Source: Euglena gracilis
Lineage: Eukaryota > Euglenida > Euglenophyceae > Euglenales
Length of the DNA: 64,000 nt
Direction of reading: 5' to 3'
Assembly (NCBI GenBank): GCA_039621445.1
Contig: CP154955.1
Span: forward strand, 40,866,426-40,930,425
Below, one piece after another: positions 22,183-32,039 of the stretch; within the stretch, counting starts at the first letter, position 1, and each line of letters begins with the position of its first letter. The position numbers and the translations under genes were made by a program. Below the pieces are notes generated by a model that did no database searches, was not told the origin of the DNA, and saw only the letters and a list, made by a program, of their open reading frames with translations.

Positions 22183-22389
22183 AAGAAATCGGAAAAAAAG
22201 CATTTTTGCGGCGAAAGAGGACTTCTGTTTGCCCCCCCCCGTGTCCCCCTCACCCCCCCCAACATCACGCCCCAAACTGAAGGAGTTTCAAAACGCCGCC
22301 TTGTACCAAACGTTCCCCCCCCCGGGGGGTTTTGAAACAAAGCCTGCACCCTTCCAAGAGGTATTCATCTTTAGCCATGTCTGCTGTGT

Positions 22390-22475
22390 GAACAGAGGTG
22401 TTCAGACCTCGGTTACAATCGCGGTTACATCGCGGTTACTGGAGGTTCGGCACGTCCGACGAGGACCCTCGGGGG
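22390..22475 (+). repeat. TCGCGGTTACA tandem repeats
   Basis: CGCGGTTACATCGCGGTTAC units follow GTTCAGA. A longer version (four units) lies at 27140-27190. This looks like the end of a shared dispersed repeat. Confidence 0.65.
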
Positions 22476-22519
22476 GTCCCCAATTTGCCTTGCCGAGGGG
22501 GTCAGTCCGGGCTTCTTTT

Positions 22520-23000
22520 TAAGTCACCTGACCCCCCCCCCCCGCTGGGGGGAGGGGGTGGGTGGGTGGGTCTGGGCCGGACCCCCCCCGGGGGGGGGGT
22601 CCCGCGCCGGAGGCGATGGGTAACGTGACCCCCCCTTACCCCCCCCCCCTTTATTGTCCCACCGACCTGCCTCCGGGAGGCCCGACCGGACAATAAAGGG
22701 GGGGGGACAATAAAGGGGTACCAAAGGAATTTCATTGGCCGGGCCAAAAAAACCCCCCGTCGGCCGGGGCCCAGGGACAATAAAGGGGGGGGGACAATAA
22801 AGGGGGGGGGGGTGGTATATGGCACCCCCGAGGGAGCGTTTTGACCCCCCGTGGCGACAATTAGGGGGGTGACAATTAGGGGTGGGGTTACTGAAAATAC
22901 CCTACACGTCCATGGGTCAATGGGTACCCCCACCCCTAATTGTCGCCCCCCAGGGGGGGGGGGGGGGGCGACAATTAGGGGTGGGTGACGGGGGGTAGCT
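22520..23000. repeat. nested ACAATAAAGG and ACAATTAGG hairpins
   Basis: CCTTTATTGTC and GACAATAAAGG pairs (22645-22810) and CCCTAATTGTCGCC / GGCGACAATTAGGG pairs (22855-22987) are spaced by G/C runs. These look like small MITE-like elements inserted one after another. There is no gene. Confidence 0.65.
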
Positions 23001-23124
23001 ACATCCTGGGGGGGGGGGGTAGTGGGGGTCGACCATGGTCGGCCCACGGTCGCCCTCGGTCGCTCTCGGTCGTGGGGGTCGACCGAGGCCAAGCCGTATT
23101 CGGTCGTGGGGGTCGACCGAGGGC

Positions 23125-23460
23125 GACCATGGTCGACCCCCACCCCACGACGGGAAACCCCCCCCTTTTTCGGGGCGACCATGGTCGACCCCCACCCTAC
23201 GACGGGAAACCCCCCCCTTTTTAGGGGCGACCATGGTCGACCCCCACCCCACGACGGGAAACCCCCCCCTTTTTAGGGGCGACCATGGTCGACCCCCACC
23301 CCACGACGGGAAACCCCCCCCTTTTGAAGGGCGACCATGGTCGACCCCCACCCCACGACGGGAAACCCCCCCTTTTCAAGGGCGACCATGGTCGACCCCC
23401 ACCCCACGACAGGAAACCCCCCCTTTTGAAGGGCGACCATGGTCGACCCCACCCCACGAC
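23125..23460 (+). repeat. 51-bp tandem array, left arm
   Basis: About seven units contain GCGACCATGGTCGACCCCC, CACGACGGGAAA and a C-run ending in TTTT. The same unit is inverted at about 25525-25760. GGTCGACC and CCATGG make each unit partly self-complementary. Confidence 0.85.
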
Positions 23461-23461
23461 A

Positions 23462-25527
23462 TGCCCCCCAAAACGGGTGGGTAACACAAGGGATTTTGTT
23501 TTTGGGGCCCTCGAACAGTTGGGCAACAAAAGGGATTTGCCCCCCAAAACGGGTGGGTAACACAAGGGATTTTGTTATTTTGGGGCCCTCGGACAATTGG
23601 GCAACGCAAGGGATTTGCCCCCCAAAACGGGTGGGTAACACAAAGGATTTTGTTATTTTGGGGCCCTCGGACAGTTGGGCAACAAAAGGGATTTGCCCCC
23701 CAAAACGGGTAGGTAACACAAGGGATTTTGTTATTTTGGGGCCCTCGGACAGTTTGGCACAAAAAGTGATTGCCCCCCAAAAACGGTGGGTAACATGAGG
23801 GATTTTGTTAACGCAAGGGATTTGCCCCCCAAACGCGTGCGGAAAACAAGGGATTTTGTTATTTTGGGGCCCTCGGACAGTTGGGCAACAAAAGGGATTT
23901 GCCCCCCAAAACGGGTGGGTAACATGAGGGATTTTGTTATTTTGGGGCCCTCGGACAGTTGGGCAACAAAAGGGATTTGCCCCCCAAAATGGGTCGGTGG
24001 CGCAGGGGATTTTGTTATTTTTGGGGCCCTCGGACAGTTGGGCAACAAAAGGGATTTGCCCCCCAAATCAGTTGGGCAATAAAAGGGAATTGCCCCCCAA
24101 AACGGGTGGGTAACATGAGGGATTTTGTTATTTTGGTGCCCTCGGACAGTTGGGCAACAAAAGTGATTTGCCCCCCAAAACGGGTAACACAAGGTATTTT
24201 GTTATTTTGGGGCCCTCGAACAGTTGGGCAACAAAAGGGATTTGCCCCCCAAAACGGGTGGGTAACATGAGGGATTTTGTTATTTTGGGGCCCTCGGACA
24301 GTTGGGCAACAAAAGTGATATGCCCCCCAAAACGGGTGGGTAACATGAGGGATTTTGTTAACGCAAGGGATTTGCCCCCCAAAACGGGTGGGTAACACAA
24401 GGGATTTTGTTATTTTGGGGCCCTCGGACAGTTGGGCAACAAAAGTGATTTGCCCCCCAAAACGGGTGGGTAACACAAGGGATTTTGTTATTTTGGGGCC
24501 CTCGAACAGTTGGGCAACAAAAGGGATTTGCCCCCCAAAACGGGTGGGTAACACAAGGGATTTTGTTATTTTGGGGCCCTCGGACAGTTGGGCAACAAAA
24601 GTGATTTGCCCCCCAAAACGGGTGGGTAACACAAGGGATTTTGTTATTTTGGGGCCCTCGAACAGTTGGGCAACAAAAGGGATTTGCCCCCCAAAACGGG
24701 TGGGTAACACAAGGGATTTTGTTATTTTGGGGCCCTCGGACAGTTGGGCAACAAAAGTGATTTGCCCCCCAAAACGGGTGGGTAACACAAGGGATTTTGT
24801 TATTTTGGGGCCCTCGGACAGTTGGGCAACAAAAGTGATTTGCCCCCCAAAACGGGTGGGTAACACAAGGGATTTTGTTATTTTGGGGCCCTCGAACAGT
24901 TGGGCAACAAAAGGGATTTGCCCCCCAAAACGGGTGGGTAACACAAGGGATTTTGTTATTTTGGGGCCCTCGGACAGTTGGGCAACAAAAGGGATTTGCC
25001 CCCCAAAACGGGTGGGTAACACAAGGGATTTTGTTATTTTGGGGCCCTCGAACAGTTGGGCAACAAAAGGGATTTGCCCCCCAAAACGGGTGGGTAACAC
25101 AAGGGATTTTGTTATTTTGGGGCCCTCGGACAGTTGGGCAACAAAAGTGATTTGCCCCCCAAAACGGGTGGGTAACATGAGGGATTTTGTTATTTTTGGG
25201 GCCCTCGGACAGTTGGGCAACAAAAGGGATTTGCCCCCCAAATCAGTTGGGCAATAAAAGGGATTTGCCCCCCAAAACGGGTGGGTAACATGAGGGATTT
25301 TGTTATTTTGGGGCCCTCGAACAGTTGGGCAACAAAAGGGATTTGCCCCCCAAAACGGGTGGGTAACACAAGGGATTTTGTTATTTTGGGGCCCTCGGAC
25401 AGTTGGGCAACAAAAGGGATTTGCCCCCCAAAACGGGTGGGTAACATGAGGGATTTTGTTATTTTGGGGCCCTCGGACAGTTGGGCAATAAAAGGGATTT
25501 GCCCCCCAAAACGGGTGGGCAACACAA
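23462..25527 (+). repeat. 78-bp satellite array, about 26 units
   Basis: Each unit holds AAGGGATTTGCCCCCCAAAA, CGGGTGGGTAACA and GGGGCCCTCGGACAGTTGGG. The period of 78 is a multiple of three, so long frames stay open on both strands (a 613-codon frame on the minus strand repeats a 26-residue unit). Two alternating subtypes (AAAAGGG/AAAAGTG; TCGGACA/TCGAACA) show higher-order structure. A diverged inverted relative lies at 39600-40675. Confidence 0.9.
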
Positions 25528-25760
25528 CCATGGTCGCCCTTCAAAAGGGGGGGGGTTCCCGTCGTGGGGTGGGGGTCGACCATGGTCGCCCTTGAAAAGG
25601 GGGGGTTTCCCGTCGTGGGGTGGGGGTCGACCATGGTCGCCCTTGAAAAGGGGGGGTTTCCCGTCGTGTGGTGGGGGTCGACCATGGTCGCCCCTAAAAA
25701 GGGGGGGGTTTCCCGTCGTGGGGTGGGGGTCGACCATGGTCGCCCTCGGTCGACCCCCAG
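25525..25760 (-). repeat. 51-bp tandem array, right arm
   Basis: Four to five copies of the unit seen at 23125-23460, in reverse orientation, completing the foldback symmetry. Confidence 0.85.
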
Positions 25761-26169
25761 GGTCGCCTCGGTCGACCCCCCCCCACTACCCCCCCCCGAC
25801 CGAGAGCGACCGAGGGCGACCGAGGCGACCGTGGGCCGACCATGGTCGACCCCCACTACCCCCCCCCCCCCAGGCCAGATCCAGGAGCCGTGGGTGACAT
25901 ATAGGGGGGGGTCACGTTATACCTTTTCGGCGCAAAGCGCCGAAAATTTTTGAAAATTGCCTTTAACAGGCCTGATTTGGGGGGTCCCCCACCCCCCGAG
26001 GGGGTCCCCCCCCCCGAGGGGGGTGGGTCCCGCGCCACCCTGGGTGGGTGGGGGGGGACCACCACCCACCTGGGTGGGGTGGGGGGTCTTAAAAAGAAGC
26101 CTGGGTCAGACCCCCAAGGGGGGTCCACCGTGGCGGACAGCCGGAATTTCCCAAAGAAAATTCATTGGT

Positions 26170-26421
26170 ATGGTTCGGCATGCCGTGCCGAGGGGGCTTC
26201 CTCTTCGCAATCCTCATCGGGAAAATCCCGATACACCAGTCATGGTTGACGGGATACCTGCTCACCACGACGGTTTGACAGGAAATCGGGAAACCGATCC
26301 CCGCGTTACCCGGAATAGCGACACAAATCTCGGTGTTCGCTTTGTGGATCGAGTGATCACCACTCATCCAAATATCCGCGTTCTCGTTCTCCCCGCCCTG
26401 GCCAACGTCATCGTGGTATGA
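26170..26421 (+). CDS. unassigned small ORF
   Basis: An 83-codon frame (MVRHAVPRG...NIRVLVLPALANVIVV) has balanced composition, in contrast to the repeats on both sides. TGCCGTGCCGAGGGGG, found at its start, recurs just downstream (26450-26490) and at 22485, so it may belong to a dispersed element. No domain is recognised. Confidence 0.25.
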   Translation: MVRHAVPRGLPLRNPHRENPDTPVMVDGIPAHHDGLTGNRETDPRVTRNSDTNLGVRFVDRVITTHPNIRVLVLPALANVIVV

Positions 26422-26749
26422 GGCTGACCGGGGGGGGGGTCCCCATTTTGCCGTGCCGAGGGGGTCCGAATTTTGCCGTGCCGAGGGGGTCCGACCACCA
26501 GGGAGGGGGGGGTGGCTGCCGAACCTCCACTAATGCATCACGTGCCGGGCAAAAAGCAAAGAGACAGAAGGAGAAAGAGGAGTGGGAGAGTGTGGTGAAC
26601 AGAAAACCATCACTCTTTTGTGTTTGTTTGAATCAATTCAATCACGTTCCGCATTTCCTGCACTGCGTCACGTGCACAGTGGACAGTGTACCTATCCATA
26701 CATAGACCCTGCATGATTACACATTCAACCCCAAATATGCCGGTCCTGT

Positions 26750-27094
26750 TTGGAAAATGACACTTTTAACCTCCTTGCTTGGGGACATCATTTTTCCGCC
26801 AATCGGACCCCATTTGGGCGCAATGAGTTATTCGCAAATTTGGGAGAGTGTTGCCCATGGAAGCATATGGAAGAAAGAGAGGTTTGCCTTTCGGATTGTG
26901 CATATTCCTTGTGTTATGAGCCTTTTGGACCCTGGTCACATGTCTGCCCCCGTGCCCACGCCCACTGTCCTAAACACGAGGGGGCAGTTGTTGATGCGTT
27001 GGACTCAGACCACGAGGGCCCGCAGTTCCTCACTCAGCGGTTGACCCACGGTTTGACCTCTTTCTGCACCGCACTCGGTGTGTCACCAGAGTGA
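26750..27094 (+). CDS. unassigned Cys/His-rich ORF
   Basis: A 114-codon frame has a cluster of Cys and His (CCPW, CLSDC, CYEPF, CPRAHAHCPKH), suggesting zinc binding, but the spacing fits no finger I know. It ends just before the TCGCGGTTACA repeats. It could be a fragment of a mobile-element protein. Confidence 0.3.
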   Translation: MENDTFNLLAWGHHFSANRTPFGRNELFANLGECCPWKHMEEREVCLSDCAYSLCYEPFGPWSHVCPRAHAHCPKHEGAVVDALDSDHEGPQFLTQRLTHGLTSFCTALGVSPE

Positions 27095-27130
27095 GGTGCC
27101 CAATATGTGGGTGCTTTGAGACTTCGTGCC

Positions 27131-27195
27131 ACACCTTGTTCAGATCGCGGTTACATCGCGGTTACATCGTGGTTACATCGCGGTTACATGAATAT
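27131..27195 (+). repeat. TCGCGGTTACA array, longer copy
   Basis: Four units of ATCG(C/T)GGTTAC, preceded by GTTCAGA as at 22400. Confidence 0.75.
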
Positions 27196-27404
27196 CTTTG
27201 CTGTAATCTGAGTCTGTCTTGTGTTTGTGGCCGGGTTGGGAGGTGAGTTGATTTTTAGTTGATTCCTCCCAATCTCAGTCTGTGTCATGTTTGTTGCTGG
27301 GATATGGATTGGCACATTTTTTTATGATTTTGGATGTAGTGGTTGAACTGATTTCATTTCGTTGTGATTGGTTGTCGTTTTTGCTCCATGTTCTTCAGTG
27401 AGGT

Positions 27405-27445
27405 GAAGAGGTCGTGGGTTCAATCCCGCTGCACTTCATGATTTC
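27405..27445 (+). tRNA. tRNA 3'-half fragment
   Basis: GAGGTCGTGGGTTCAATCCC includes a B-box match and a T-arm-like stem. No A box or acceptor partner is found upstream within tRNA distance. It shares AGGTCGTGGGTTCAA with the tRNA at 27491-27562, on the other strand. Confidence 0.45.
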
Positions 27446-27490
27446 TCACTTTTCTTGTTTTCAGGAAATAATTTCAAATTTCGGAAAAAT

Positions 27491-27562
27491 CATACATGGT
27501 GGGATTTGAACCCACGACCTCTCGCTTGATAGGCGAGCATTCTACCACTGAACTACATGTAT
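27491..27562 (-). tRNA. tRNA, anticodon AUC (reads GAU, Asp) by fold
   Basis: The minus strand folds as a full cloverleaf: a perfect 7-bp acceptor (ATACATG/CATGTAT), a D arm GTTC..GAAT, an anticodon stem CTCGC/GCGAG with loop CTATCAA, a variable loop AGGTC, a T arm GTGGG/CCCAC with loop TTCAAAT, and a G discriminator. No CCA is encoded, as is usual for eukaryotic nuclear genes. The anticodon ATC is odd: Asp tRNAs normally have GUC, and A34 is normally modified to inosine only in other families. The body resembles tRNA-Gly (GTTCAGTGGTAGAAT). No T-run lies immediately downstream; a T5 run is about 10 bases on. Confidence 0.7.
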
Positions 27563-28127
27563 GCTGACACATCTTTGAGCATCATTTACATGAACACTAT
27601 TTTTTTCCACCTGAGTGTTGGGAAACCATGGCTTTGGCAATGCATTTTTTTCGCAAACTAAAATTCGAGTGTTTCCCTGGACATGTGGAGTGTGTTGACA
27701 ACGTGGGGATTTGATTGTAGGCAACATGACGTTGATGTTTTGGAAGAGCATTTGCTTTGTGATGGCACAGCATATTCTTCAGTGGGGAGGCTTTTCCAAA
27801 CCCCCTTTTTCTTCAGTGCGATGGCTCTTTTTTCATCTGTATTTTCATCTCTCAGGTTTTTCTCCCTCCACCTCAGTCTTCATGCCAAGTGGGATGTCAA
27901 GCCCGTGGTCTGTAAAGGTGTACTTTTCCCCTTGAATACAGATTGTGTAGTATACAATTTGGAGTGGTTCTTAGGTTGTCACATAAAGGTGTTTTTTTCA
28001 TAAATTTCATAAATCTATAAGTTATTAGAGGTGCAATTTATAAATCTTCAAAATTCACAAATGTAAGACCTAAGTCATTATTAAATCAAATTACGCAAAC
28101 ACAAGCTAGTACCTGAGGTGCGCAATC
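27563..28127. other. AT-rich, no gene recognised
   Basis: Contains TAAATTTCATAAATC-type short repeats (28005-28060). Open frames lack recognisable domains. Confidence 0.4.
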
Positions 28128-28539
28128 ATGGACGTGGACGAGTGGGACCTTGACTTGTCCAACGCCCATGAACGACAACGGAGGTCTGTGTTCTAGTCTT
28201 CACCCTCTTCCCTCTTCATCTCTTGCATCCCCCCCCCCCCCCCCAGAAGACTGGAGTTGGAGTTGGAAGGCAACGTCGCGTGGTCCTCATTTCTCAACTA
28301 CCATGCGGAGCCGGGCACGCGCCGTTATCCAGCTACTGTCCGCTGTTCCTTCCGTCTCTCTGCCAGCCCCTCCCTCCGTCCCCTTGTGTTCGCATTGTGG
28401 TGTGTGTGCTTTTGCTACCATGGATGTTCCTCAGGCAAAGAGTGTTATTTGCTCCGTTTGTGGCGAGGTCTATCACTGCGTCTGTGCAGATTTGCGTCGT
28501 GCTCTGAAGAAAGCATGGGTTTGTGCGGGTTGCCATTGA
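28128..28539 (+). CDS. PHD-finger protein fragment, possible intron
   Basis: The C-terminal 50 codons (28387-28536) form a complete C4HC3 PHD finger: C-x2-C-x17-C-x2-C-x4-H-x2-C-x12-C-x2-C, with W two residues before the last Cys pair, then a stop. PHD fingers usually read histone H3 tails. Upstream, ATG at 28128 opens MDVDEWDLDLSNAHERQRR. A GT at 28184 and a long C-tract ending in AG at 28246 look like a 63-base intron, but the simple splice leads into a different frame from the finger. A second splice or a frameshift is needed. It may be a host gene or another relative of the YR-associated fingers. Confidence 0.55.
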
Positions 28540-29430
28540 GGGCTCTCGGACCTGGTAGCATTGCGAATTTCGCATATTTTAAGATTTATAAATTACTTCA
28601 CTGTTACAGTAACTTACTGAAATTTATGAAAATTATGAAATTTAATTTTTTGAAAAATTCACCTCAGCCCCTCAAAAACCATTTTGTTATCTGCGACCAG
28701 GGAAAAAAGTTTTTTTTTTCGCCGATGACAGAAGACGGCGCCCCACCCCTCCCGGTTGGAAGGGACAAAATTCCCGAAACGCCTCAATTTTTGCCAAACA
28801 GGAAAAAACGCAGAAAAAAAACAAGCATTTGGACCCCCCCTGCACAAAAGAATCACCAGAACAACTGCATCCCGAGAGAACGCCCGCACACACAAAACCA
28901 CAGGGGAACTCGCACTTGCAGTCCCGTGACGGAGAGTGCCGAAGTGACACTGCTGCCATTAAAACGATGCAGCCCAACGCGCACCAGCGGAAATACCACT
29001 GCAGTCTGCCACAGGTCACTCCAGGGGGGGGGGCACAACATGGACAATAGAAAAACACGCCCCCAAAAAACAGCGGAAGGACGAAAAAAATGCAAAATAT
29101 GCAAATTAACCCCCCCCCAAAAAAACGCGGTGGGGGGGAGCTGTCCGCACCCACACGGGGAGGGGGGGGAGCGGCCTGGTTGCGGATGTAGATGAAGAGG
29201 ATGGACCATGACTTCGCACGCACACCATCAGCATTGCACCCGGTAAACAGGCTTCTTTTTAAGAGGTCCCCCCACCCCGGGGGGGGGTCAGGTGAAGCCT
29301 GCTGGGAAACACTAAAAACAGATAATTTACGGATTAGGATTACGGTGGAAAGCCATGTGTGCCTGCTGCACCACAGGCGTCCAGCATATAGGGCGGACTC
29401 CAGGGGCGTGCCAGCCCAAAATAAATTATA
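28540..29430. other. no gene recognised
   Basis: AT-rich at first, then A- and C-run-rich. Frames of 178 codons on the minus strand look compositional. TTCTTTTTAAGAGGTCC with CCCC..GGGGG at 29251-29290 echoes 22510-22560. Confidence 0.4.
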
Positions 29431-29434
29431 TAAA

Positions 29435-29530
29435 AATCGTGGGCATAACCCGTATATAGGCCGTATAACGGGTCAAGGGCGCCGTAGGCGCCCTTGACCC
29501 GTTATACGGCCTGTATACGGGTTATAGCCC
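29435..29530. repeat. long hairpin around GGCGCC
   Basis: GTGGGC(A)TAACCCGTATA..GGCCGTATAACGGGTC and its reverse complement form arms of about 45 bp around CAAGGGCGCCGTAGGCGCCCTTG. It has the same design as the hairpin at 33599-33699. Confidence 0.85.
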
Positions 29531-29569
29531 ACGCTTTTTCTGTACCCGTTAATTTACTACAAAAAAAGG

Positions 29570-30642
29570 GTGGCGGACGCCGGTTCTGTCATGAACCCGG
29601 CGTCCGGGGACGCCGGGTTCAGGACAGAACCGGCGTCCGCCACCCCTTGTTTAAAGCGGCGTTTTAGAGACGCCGGGTTCAGGACAGAACCGGCGTTCAC
29701 CCCCTTCGGGCCAGGGAACACTTAGAAGTACGTTCACTAGCGTTCCCCTTTAGTCCCATGGGGGAACAGCCAAAACGTCCCAAAGCAAATTCTGAAAAAA
29801 AAACCAGAGGATTCAAACATAAAATCTCTGAAACTGTAAAAAAGCCATGGGGGTTCCAGCCGTATTCCCCAACCGTATTTCTGACGGAAAAAAACCCAGC
29901 AGGTCCAGCCACAATTTCCCAACCGTGATGATAAACCCAGCGAGGTCCAACCACAGTTTCCCCTCCGTATGTCTGAAACAACCCAGGGGGTCCAGCCAAC
30001 ATTTACCAGCCGCAATTCTGAAAAACGCACGGGGGGTTCCAGCCAGCATTTAACAACCGTATTTCTAAAAAACCCAGGGGGTCCAGCCAACATTTCCCAA
30101 CCGTAATTCTAAGAAAAAACCCAGGGGTGGGCAGTCAACATTAAACCGAATTTTTGAAATAACCCAGGGCGGGTCCAGCCAAAATTTCCCTGCCGTATGT
30201 CTGAAAAAACCCAGGGGGGGGTCCACCCAAAATTCCCAACCGTACTTCTGAAAAAATCCAGTGGGGTCCAGCCAAAATTTCTGTAATGTGTCTCCTTGCC
30301 GGCAATATGTTTTGCCCTGTAATCAGTGCAGCTGTAGCAACCTGTATGCCTAGCAATCCTCCCCCCCCCACCTCAGAAACTGCAACGCTTGCCGTCAGTC
30401 ATCCATGATATTTTGCACTCAGCAATTGTGCCTTTTATCCCCTTTCATCCAAGGAGATTTTTGTTTCTGGGGTCACATTGGCACACTTTTTTTTACACAA
30501 AATACAGTCCCAAACCGGACGCCGGGTTTTGGACAGAACCGGCGTTCCTAACGCCGGGTTTTAGGACAGAACCGGCGTCCGGAAAACCCGTGGGGGGGGA
30601 CGCCGGTTCTGTCCTGAACCCGGCGTCTCAAACGCCGGTTTA
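29570..30642 (+). mobile_element. foldback element copy d, fullest copy
   Basis: Order: end hairpins (29570-29705), CCCTTCGGGCCAGGG link, 45-bp array (29740-30260), unique segment (30260-30510), end hairpins (30511-30642). It matches copy a (3690-4755) throughout, and is the best reference for the family. There is no gene. A YR element begins one base after its right end. Confidence 0.8.
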
Positions 30643-30643
30643 A

Positions 30644-31882
30644 GAGGCCCGGCGCCTACCCTGTATTTTGTTGATGTGCTTCACGCCATGCTTTAGGGCA
30701 CTTTTGGGGCGATTTTTTGCCCAAAATTTTCTAAAAATCCTATTCACAAAATACAGCCTGTATTTCGTGAATTGAAAATAACGCCCTGTATTCCGTGAAT
30801 AGAAACCAAAATGTAAAAACATTTTCCAGGTGACCTGGAACACATTGATAACCCACCCCTGGTCCTAGAAAATGAGATATGAGTGTAAGGCCAAATTATT
30901 GGGGGGCACTTTGAGGGGGACCGGGCGCCGAAGGCGCCGGTCCCCCCCAAAGGCCCCCACAATGCTTGACCTTGCACCGATTTTCGATTTAGAGCAAAAA
31001 GTGCTATTTCGCACCTTCACACTATGTTTCTCCTCAGTCTGTTCTCCTGAAAATGGTGCAGAAAGCCGCAAACACCATGGACAGAATGTTGCCACAACCC
31101 ACAAAAGTTGCTGAATTTTTGGCTACAATTAAGCAGGGTTGGCAGAAAAGAAAGAACCCTGGTGTTGACCCCCTGCAAGGTAACCTTCTGGTGGAGGCGA
31201 CCAAAAAGAAAGTGTCCGGGGCGGAAGGGATAGAGCAATCCGCATTCGCTCACCTCCTTGAATTCGAGGAGGTGTGCAGTGAGCTTGGCACCGTCTACAA
31301 CTAACTGGACACTTTCCTTTGTGCGTGGGCGGCCTGGTTGATTGATCCACCACTGTCGTTTCAAAAAAAAAACGCCGCCTTGTGTCAGCCGCCCCCACGT
31401 GTGCCAGATGTGGTGTGGTCGTTCCCCCTCGCTCCCCGTGTCGTGATATGAACCAAGTGCAGTGTGACGTTTGTTCTTTCATGCCACTGGCATTGTGTGA
31501 ATTAATGCCATGAGCCCAAACATGGGTCATAGGTGTGTCATTCGTGCAAACCTCGTTAGCTTTCCCCGTGTTAATACACGGCATTTTGCTGTCTGATATT
31601 GCACTAGTTGTGCACCGCCTTCATTTATCACCCAGGATATGCCATTCAATTTTCTTTTGCTTTGTGCATTTGGTTTTTTTCTGAATCACTTCGGATGATG
31701 TGGTGCAAGGAGGTTTCTAGTTTCAGAAGCTGTTTTCAAACACAAAAAAAATCGAATTCACAAAATACAGCCTGTATTTCGTGAATACCCAATTCACGAA
31801 TACAGCCTGTATTCGTGAATTGAAAATAACGCCCTGTATTTCGTGTTCACACCCACAAAATACAGGGCAGGCGCCGGGCCTC
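30644..31882 (+). mobile_element. YR-related transposon with TIRs, copy 4
   Basis: The ends 30644-30671 and 31855-31882 are 28-bp inverted repeats with one mismatch (GAGGCCCGGCGCCT, then CCCTGTATTTTGT). Just inside each end lie CACAAAATACAGCCTGTATT repeats (30748-30805 and 31757-31850). The interior has a YR N-terminal fragment and a PHD-like Cys cluster but no catalytic region, the same plan as copy 2. Confidence 0.75.
31053..31513 (+). pseudogene. YR N-terminal fragment plus PHD-like Cys cluster
   Basis: The first 83 codons (31053-31304) align with the N-terminus of YR copy 3: VSGAEGIEQSAFAHLLEFEE here against LSGAQGVQRSGILHFLTFVD there. After a TAA the similarity continues (LDTFLCAWAAW against LDEYLRGWARR). 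Beyond an A10 run, which needs a frame change, CARC and CDVC pairs spaced by about 22 residues (31400-31480) look like the first half of a PHD finger, with the H/C part degraded. The catalytic YR domain is missing. Confidence 0.55.
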
Positions 31883-32039
31883 AATTCACGGTTACAAACA
31901 TTAGGAACAGGCACCCAGCGCAGATGGAAGTGGGCGACCCCTGCAGTGCAGGGGCAGGGGCCGAATAAATGCATTTTCCCTTAAAACCTATTTCCTGGGC
32001 CCGACGCCTGTCTTGAATTTCTACAGACAGTACCAGATT

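Larger units (their letters stand above)
23005..25874. mobile_element. giant foldback element with satellite core
   Basis: The left arm starts at 23005 (CCTGGGGG..GTAGTGGGGGTCGACC). The right arm ends at 25874 with the reverse complement, including GGCGACCGTGGGCCGACC matching GGTCGGCCCACGGTCGCC. At least 50 bp at each end is a near-perfect inverted repeat. Inward of each arm lie GGTCG-rich sequence, then tandem copies of a unit of about 51 bp in opposite orientations (about 7 left, 4-5 right). A 78-bp satellite fills the middle. This is reminiscent of Foldback-type elements, whose long inverted ends hold tandem repeats. No transposase is inside. Confidence 0.75.

Noticed and set aside
24015-25856. 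A 613-codon open frame on the minus strand
   Set aside because: It is the 78-bp satellite read in frame (26-residue repeats). Both strands are open, so it is a product of the period and not a gene.
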